Assembly (NCBI GenBank): GCA_040756715.1
Contig: JBFLYE010000213.1
Coordinates: 1-9,206, forward strand
Origin: a bacterium
GTDB lineage: Bacteria > UBA9089 > UBA9088
Length of the DNA stretch: 9,206 bases
Direction: 5' to 3'
Part shown: in pieces, positions 4,646 to 9,206 of the stretch
How positions within the stretch are numbered: position 1 is the first letter of the stretch
How the letters are laid out: each line of letters begins with the position of its first letter
Made by a program: the position numbers and the translations under genes
Notes under the pieces: model-generated
Told to the model about the DNA's origin: nothing
Databases searched by the model: none
The model's input: the letters and a program-made list of their open reading frames with translations, nothing else

Positions 4646-7600
4646 ACTTTATTCTTAAGCCTCATAGAGAGGACTTTTGAAACACCAGGTGTCTCCATTG
4701 TTATTCCATAGATTGTATCAGCTATCTCTATTGTCCTCTTATTATGGGTTATTATAAGGAATTGGGTCTCCTTTGAAAACAGCTTAACAAGCTCAACAAA
4801 CCTTTTGATATTTGCCTCATCCAAAGAGGCATCAACTTCATCAAGAAAGCAAAAGGGCGCTGGTTTTACCATAAACAAAGAGAACAAAAGGATAATAGCA
4901 AGCAATGTTTTTTCTCCCGAAGATAACAAAATAAGCCCCTTTTTCCTCTTTCCCGGTAGCTCTATCTCCATATCTATCTTTCCATTATTCATAACAATCC
5001 CTGCATTTCCTCCGCCAAATATCTTTAAAAAAATGGAGGAAAAATTATCATTTATCTTTATAAAGGTTTTACCAAAGACCTCCTTTGCCTTTTTGTCAAG
5101 CTCTCCTATAAGATAATAGAGGTCATCTTTTGCCTTGTTCAGGTCAGAAAGCTCTTGTTCATAAAAGGAAAGCCTCTCCTTTATTTTATCATACTCATAA
5201 GCAGACGAAAGATTTACATTAGAATAATGCAAAAGCTCTCTTTCTATTTTCTCTGCCCTTTCTTTGTCAAGCTTGTTTTCCATCTCCTTTATCCTTTCTC
5301 CATAATCAGAAACAATAGAATTTATTCTCTCTGAAAGAAGGGAGAGAGAAAGAGAAATATCCGTTATTTCTTTATTCTTCTCCTCCCTTATTCTATAAAG
5401 GCTATTAATCTTATTTTCCAATTCCAAAATGCTTTTTTCTTCTTCCAGAATAGAAGAAGAGGCTTGTGCTTTTGTCTTTTCAGAGCTTGTTTCTTCATCA
5501 AGCACCAAAAAAAGGGCTTTTTTATCTTTTAATAACCCCTCCTTAATAAGGATTTGTTCTTTTTCTTTTTCCCTTGCCTCTTTTATAACAGCCTCCTTTT
5601 CATAGGATATTTCTTTTTGCTCTAGTTTCTGTTTCTTCTCCCTTTGCAAAAGAAGGTTTAATTTCTCCCTTTGCAATTCCATTTTTCTCTCCTCATCCAT
5701 CAAGTCTTTGAGCTCTGTGTTTATTTCATTTAGCTTTTGTTCTAACAATTTTACATTTTCATCACTTTCTTTCTCTGTAAGGGCTGATATCTCTTTATAT
5801 ATTTCATCCTCCCTCTCTTTAAAGAAAAGGATTTCATCCTCTATTCTTTGTATTTTTAAGGAGAGGCCATCTTCATTTCCTTTTTCTCTTTCCTCCTCTT
5901 GTAATAGCCTTTTAAGGCTTGCTTCATCTTTTAAAAGCAATTTCTCGCTTATTTCTAATTCCTTAACTATGGCCATTTTTTCTTTTTGCCCATCGCTTCT
6001 TTTTTTCTCTAATTCTTTTAATTCACCTTCCAGCTCAATCAAGCGATTTTTTAGAGAATCTACCCCTTTTTTCCTTGATAACAAGCCTATCTCATCACCT
6101 ACCTCAATTATCCCATTCTCTATCTTAATACCATCAATTGTAACTACCTTCCATCCAGCAGAAGAAAATTTTAAGGCTGTTTCAATATCCTTTACAATCA
6201 AAAGATTGGAGAATAGCCAATTTATACCCTCATCCTTTATCTTAATAAAGTCTGAAGCCCTTCCAAGGACATTCTGGTGCTCTGGTGCTAGTAGGCTGCT
6301 CTGGTGCTCTGATGCTCTTTTCTTTAAGACAATAAATATTCTTCCTAGATTAACCTTCTTTGTATGAGAAATTAACCCTTTTATCTCATCCTCGTTTGCT
6401 ACTATAGAACAAAGCCTATCTCCTAAAAATCCATCTATTGCCTTTGCAAATTCATCCTTTACCTCTATCATTTTCTCCAGAATAGATGTTTCTTTTATAG
6501 CCCCATCCTTTATAAACCCTTCTATTACCTTTTTTTTAAGGGGAAGGCTTGAGAGAGAAGAAATCTTATGCTTGCAAGAGACCTCTTCCTCCCTCATCTC
6601 ATCAATCATTTTGTTTATCTTTGCCTCTTTGGCTAAAATCTCATTTTCTCTTGCTTTAAGAGCATTAAAATTTCCCCTTTCTTTCTCTATTTTTTCCTTA
6701 AGGCTTTGTATTTGTTTTAACAATTCATCCCTTTTTAAAATTATTTCTAGCCTCTCCTTGTTTAGCTTTTCTACATCTTCACCTAGTCTTTTTGTTCTAT
6801 TTTTGATATTTCTAATCTCCCTTTCTCCTTCATCCCTTTTTCCCTTTATCCCTGCCTTTCTGCTTAAACCATCAATAAGCTCATTCTTTAGGCCATCCTC
6901 AATCTCTTGAAGCCTTTTTATTTTCTCTTTTATTTCTAAATTTTCTTCTGGTAAACCAATAGCCATTTTTTCAGCCTCTATGTTTAAAAGCTCATCCTTT
7001 AAGCTTTTTTCTTTTGTCAAAAGTCCTCTCTCCTTTTCTTTGAGGCTAGATATTCTCTCAGAAAGAAAGACGAGCCTTTCTTCTTTTCTTGCTATCTCTT
7101 CCCTTAATTTTTCCTTCCTTTCCCTTATTTCAAAAAGGAGGTCGTCTTTTTGTTTTAGTCCTTCTACGAGCCTTTTAAAATTCTCCCTTTTCCCCTTTAA
7201 GATGGCCTCATTTTTTATAATTTCATCGTTTATCCCCTTTTCTTCCTTCTCCTTTAGGCTTAATTCTCCTTTTTTTCTGTGATATTCCTCCCATAGGGTA
7301 TGATATTTATAAACATTAAGCTCATCCTTTAGCCTCTTATACCTTCTCGCCTTTGATGCCTGGTATTTTAAGCTATCTCCCTCTCTTTTAAGCTCTGCCA
7401 TAATATCAGATACCCTCGTAATATTCTCTAATGTTTTTCTTAAATTTCCCAAAGCCTCTTCCTTTTTTACCCTATAGCCTGCAATGGCTGATGCCTCTTC
7501 AAAAAGGCCTAATCTTTCATCAGGGCTTTTTAGTAGTAGCTCTATTTTTTCCTGTGTCATTAAGAAATAGCCATTCTGGGAAAGGCCTGTATCTAATAAC

Positions 7601-7977
7601 AATCTATTTATATCCTTAAGTCTACAGGGTTTTTGATTGAGCATATATACAGATTCTCCTTGAGGAAATATCGTTCTTGTAATCTTTACCTCAGAAAAAG
7701 GGGTTTTAAGGAGGTTATTGCTATTATCTAATAAAATAGAAACCTCTGCTATGCTGGTTGGCTTTTCCATCTCTGCTCCGTGAAAGATAAGGTCTGACAT
7801 AGATTTTGCCCTGAGAAGATGGAGATTTTGCTCACCCAAAACCCACCTTATCGCATCACAAATATTGCTCTTTCCGCAGCCATTTGGTCCAACAAAGAGT
7901 GTCAAGGGGTGATCAAAGGTAAATTTCTCCCTTTTAAATGACTTAAAGCCTATAAGTTCAAGGGAAGAGAAAAACAT
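4642..7977 (-). CDS. smc: Chromosome segregation/condensation ATPase Smc
   Basis: Smc dimerises through its hinge and, with ScpA and ScpB (not in this window), organises and segregates the chromosome by ATP-driven loop extrusion. The 1111 residues are slightly short of the usual 1150-1200. The N-terminal head has LELIGFKSFK (6-15), Walker A GPNGCGKS (30-37), AIRWVLGEQ (42-50) and the R-loop region LHLLRAKSMSDLIFHG (52-67). Long Glu/Lys-rich coiled-coil arms (about 170-480 and 645-960) flank the hinge (about 480-640). The C-terminal head has signature LSSGEKTLLA (1018-1027), Walker B FCFLDEVD (1042-1049), D-loop ASLDEAN (1050-1056) and switch histidine H1078 in IITHNKRT. Oddities are Ser for Gly in the normally LSGGEK signature, loss of the hinge's usual glycine-rich GG motif (here GIIEVGDEIG), and a repeat-like insert at residues 555-568. 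The gene starts 7 nt after a TATAAT box. The coiled-coil length and hinge exclude RecN and SbcC. Confidence 0.96.
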   Translation of the reverse strand: MFFSSLELIGFKSFKREKFTFDHPLTLFVGPNGCGKSNICDAIRWVLGEQNLHLLRAKSMSDLIFHGAEMEKPTSIAEVSILLDNSNNLLKTPFSEVKITRTIFPQGESVYMLNQKPCRLKDINRLLLDTGLSQNGYFLMTQEKIELLLKSPDERLGLFEEASAIAGYRVKKEEALGNLRKTLENITRVSDIMAELKREGDSLKYQASKARRYKRLKDELNVYKYHTLWEEYHRKKGELSLKEKEEKGINDEIIKNEAILKGKRENFKRLVEGLKQKDDLLFEIRERKEKLREEIARKEERLVFLSERISSLKEKERGLLTKEKSLKDELLNIEAEKMAIGLPEENLEIKEKIKRLQEIEDGLKNELIDGLSRKAGIKGKRDEGEREIRNIKNRTKRLGEDVEKLNKERLEIILKRDELLKQIQSLKEKIEKERGNFNALKARENEILAKEAKINKMIDEMREEEVSCKHKISSLSSLPLKKKVIEGFIKDGAIKETSILEKMIEVKDEFAKAIDGFLGDRLCSIVANEDEIKGLISHTKKVNLGRIFIVLKKRASEHQSSLLAPEHQNVLGRASDFIKIKDEGINWLFSNLLIVKDIETALKFSSAGWKVVTIDGIKIENGIIEVGDEIGLLSRKKGVDSLKNRLIELEGELKELEKKRSDGQKEKMAIVKELEISEKLLLKDEASLKRLLQEEEREKGNEDGLSLKIQRIEDEILFFKEREDEIYKEISALTEKESDENVKLLEQKLNEINTELKDLMDEERKMELQREKLNLLLQREKKQKLEQKEISYEKEAVIKEAREKEKEQILIKEGLLKDKKALFLVLDEETSSEKTKAQASSSILEEEKSILELENKINSLYRIREEKNKEITDISLSLSLLSERINSIVSDYGERIKEMENKLDKERAEKIERELLHYSNVNLSSAYEYDKIKERLSFYEQELSDLNKAKDDLYYLIGELDKKAKEVFGKTFIKINDNFSSIFLKIFGGGNAGIVMNNGKIDMEIELPGKRKKGLILLSSGEKTLLAIILLFSLFMVKPAPFCFLDEVDASLDEANIKRFVELVKLFSKETQFLIITHNKRTIEIADTIYGITMETPGVSKVLSMRLKNKV
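6273..6315. repeat. Octamer repeat cluster inside the Smc hinge coding region
   Basis: Four 8-nt units occur as two adjacent pairs: TCTGGTGC at 6273-6280 and 6281-6288, then TCTGGTGC at 6300-6307 and TCTGATGC at 6308-6315, separated by 11 nt. The cluster is in frame and encodes ASEHQSSLLAPEHQ (Smc residues 555-568), with EHQ occurring twice. It is visibly more GC-rich than the flanking AT-rich coding sequence. It looks like an inserted or locally duplicated element rather than ancestral hinge sequence. Confidence 0.7.
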
Positions 7978-7984
7978 AAGAGGT

Positions 7985-7990
7985 ATTATA
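7985..7990 (-). promoter_or_regulatory. -10 box of smc, leaderless arrangement
   Basis: A perfect TATAAT on the minus strand ends 7 nt before the smc ATG at 7977, leaving no room for a 5' leader or Shine-Dalgarno. No good -35 hexamer is seen at 16-18 bp. The preceding sequence is the AT-rich heptamer repeat. Confidence 0.6.
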
Positions 7991-8001
7991 CAAAATCAAG
8001 A

Positions 8002-8050
8002 AATTTTGAATTTTAAATCCATTTTATAATTCAAAATTCACCATTCAAAA
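8002..8050. repeat. AT-rich heptamer repeats containing an 11-bp inverted repeat (galT-smc gap)
   Basis: TTTTGAA at 8004-8010 is followed in phase by TTTTAAA. On the other side TTCAAAA (8030-8036), TTCACCA (8037-8043) and TTCAAAA (8044-8050) run in an exact 7-nt period. The opposed orientations create a perfect 11-bp inverted repeat, AATTTTGAATT at 8002-8012 and AATTCAAAATT at 8028-8038. It might act as a weak AU hairpin downstream of galT, but it has no GC-rich stem. Confidence 0.55.
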
Positions 8051-8076
8051 TTTTATAAAGGGTTGTGGAATTAACT

Positions 8077-9072
8077 CTATATTTTTACCTCCCTCAAAAA
8101 TTTTCCACTCTCCTCTGGAAGGGAGGTATTGATGTACATCCCAGAGCCAAGCTCAAATCCAGCTGACTTTCCCATCCTTGGGACAATGCTTATATACCAA
8201 TGGAAATAATTGACATTTGAGCAATCAATGGGCGCCTGCCTTATGACATAGTTAAAATCCGGGTCAGATAAGCCAAAATATAGCCTTTTTAAGAGGTCTA
8301 AAAGGATGTTGCTTAAGCTTTCCATCTCAAGATCATTTATCTCAAAAAAGCTTGCAAAATGCCTCTTTGGAAGGAGCCAGATGTGAAATGGTGAGAATGC
8401 AGAATAGAGAACAAAGGCAACAAATTCTTTGTTTTCAATGATAATTCTTCTTCCATCAGCTATCTCATCCTCAATCATCTGGCAGAATACACAGGTATGG
8501 TGGTCGTCATAATATCTCATTGCCTCCTCAAGCCTGGTTCTTATGTGATTGGGAACAACCGGTGTGGCAATGAGTTGGGAGTGGGGATGCTCAAGGGATG
8601 TGCCAGCAGCTTCGCCGTGATTCTTAAAGATGATGACAAGGTTTATCCTTTTATCCTTTGCTATTTCTAAATTTCTCTCCTTATAGGATGTGATAATGTT
8701 AAGGACATCACTCTCTAGAAGGAGGGCTGTGGTAAGGTTATGCTTTGGTGTCTCAACAATCACCTCATGATAGCCAAATCCAGGAAGGCTTCTTACCAAG
8801 CCTGAAAGATAGGGCTTTTTCCAGGGAATATCGGGAAGCAAAGCAGAAAATTTATTTGGGACAACCCTTAATTTCCATCCTTTATCATCTTTGATAGAAA
8901 AGAGCTCTGGTGGTGTTTTGTCTTCATTCCCAGGGCAGAATGGACAGGTTTGGACAAATTCTAAAGCTGGCTTTTTCTCTTGTTTCTTTACAAAATCCTC
9001 AGGCCTTTTTGCCCTCTCTGTAGCAATGACAACCCATTCTTTGGTAGCAATATTCTGTCTTAATTCTGGCAT
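8077..9072 (-). CDS. galT: Galactose-1-phosphate uridylyltransferase family protein (GalT; ADP-glucose phosphorylase-like possible)
   Basis: Members of this HIT-superfamily group transfer a nucleotidyl group through a covalent His-NMP intermediate. GalT exchanges UMP between UDP-glucose and galactose 1-phosphate in the Leloir pathway. The 331-residue protein begins with the typical MPELRQNIATKEWVVIATERAKRP. It has the zinc pair CPFC (C43, C46) with likely partners H111 and H162, and the active-site block NHGEAAGTSLEHPHSQ (151-166), where H164 matches catalytic H166 and Q166 matches Q168 of E. coli. A second CxxC (C194, C197), H238 in PKRH and H291 in FHWYI could form another metal site. The C-terminal GFELGSGMYIN...PEE resembles the ADP-glucose phosphorylase-type branch more than the E. 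coli enzyme, whose second iron-site histidine (H298) is a Tyr here. Exact substrates are therefore uncertain. No galK or galE is visible. The gene has its own promoter upstream of smc. Confidence 0.88.
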   Translation of the reverse strand: MPELRQNIATKEWVVIATERAKRPEDFVKKQEKKPALEFVQTCPFCPGNEDKTPPELFSIKDDKGWKLRVVPNKFSALLPDIPWKKPYLSGLVRSLPGFGYHEVIVETPKHNLTTALLLESDVLNIITSYKERNLEIAKDKRINLVIIFKNHGEAAGTSLEHPHSQLIATPVVPNHIRTRLEEAMRYYDDHHTCVFCQMIEDEIADGRRIIIENKEFVAFVLYSAFSPFHIWLLPKRHFASFFEINDLEMESLSNILLDLLKRLYFGLSDPDFNYVIRQAPIDCSNVNYFHWYISIVPRMGKSAGFELGSGMYINTSLPEESGKFLREVKI

Positions 9073-9080
9073 TTCATTAA

Positions 9081-9109
9081 ATTATAGTATCTTCCATTAC
9101 TTAGTGCAA
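9081..9109 (-). promoter_or_regulatory. Promoter of galT, leaderless arrangement
   Basis: On the minus strand a weak -35 TTGCAC (9104-9109), a 17-bp spacer and a perfect -10 TATAAT (9081-9086) precede the galT ATG (9072) by 8 nt. The transcript would begin at or next to the start codon, and no Shine-Dalgarno is present. Confidence 0.62.
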
Positions 9110-9156
9110 AAATAGATAGGGTTGTGTTTATCTGTTAAAAATTCATCCACCTTTTA

Positions 9157-9189
9157 AGAAATTTTGAATTCTAAATTTTGAATTTTGAA
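9157..9189. repeat. AT-rich heptamer-periodic repeat (TTTTGAA) upstream of galT
   Basis: TTTTGAA occurs at 9162-9168, 9176-9182 and 9183-9189, with a degenerate unit TTCTAAA filling 9169-9175, so the 7-nt period is unbroken over four units. The 14-nt word AGAAATTTTGAATT is shared exactly with the galT-smc gap near 7999-8012. It lies upstream of the galT -35 and continues toward the right window edge. Confidence 0.6.
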
Positions 9190-9206
9190 TTGAAGGTTTA
9201 AGTTTT

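Noticed and set aside
5708-6367. Long plus-strand open frame rich in Ser and Phe opposite smc
   Set aside because: It is the antisense shadow of Lys/Glu-rich coiled-coil codons. It has no Shine-Dalgarno, no promoter of the type seen here and no recognisable protein character.

Overview
The window is a 9.2 kb stretch of a low-GC, purine-strand-biased bacterial chromosome. It carries housekeeping and cofactor genes, a broken secreted-protein gene and several small intergenic repeats. Coding strands are A+G rich and use mainly AGA/AGG and ATA codons. TAA, TAG and TGA all serve as stops. The bacterial genes smc, prmC, moaC and bioF, together with a degraded secreted protein ending in a YPNPW motif, suggest an uncultivated or deeply branching bacterium. 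The sequence alone does not fix a phylum.

Layout. At 1-553 (minus) is the N-terminal part of an oligopeptide/dipeptide-type ABC transporter ATPase, running off the left edge. It is divergent from a plus-strand pair at 651-1996: a membrane-anchored coiled-coil protein of unknown function, overlapping moaC by 13 bp. A convergent gap (1997-2144) holds two short repeat types. Then come bioF (2145-3269, minus) and prmC (3266-4060, minus), overlapping by 4 bp, with prmC transcribed first. A plus-strand pseudogene of a secreted protein occupies 4208-4645. It is followed by a full-length smc (4642-7977, minus) and a galT-family gene (8077-9072, minus), each with its own apparent promoter.

Functionally the genes are a mixture: chromosome organisation (Smc), translation termination (PrmC), biotin synthesis (BioF), molybdenum cofactor synthesis (MoaC), sugar-nucleotide metabolism (GalT family) and peptide uptake (OppF-like). 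Only moaC with the coiled-coil gene and prmC with bioF look co-transcribed. No mobile element, CRISPR array, tRNA or rRNA was seen, and no novel multi-gene system is evident.

The most notable signal is regulatory. All five genes that begin a transcription unit have a TATAAT (or TACAAT) box ending only 6-8 nt before the ATG and no Shine-Dalgarno sequence. This implies that leaderless mRNAs are the norm here. The only strong Shine-Dalgarno (AAGGAGG) lies in front of the broken secreted-protein gene. Other points of interest are a repeat-like insertion in the Smc hinge, a variant Smc signature motif, heptamer-periodic AT-rich intergenic repeats, a 21-bp direct repeat, and a small palindrome over the ABC-gene promoter.
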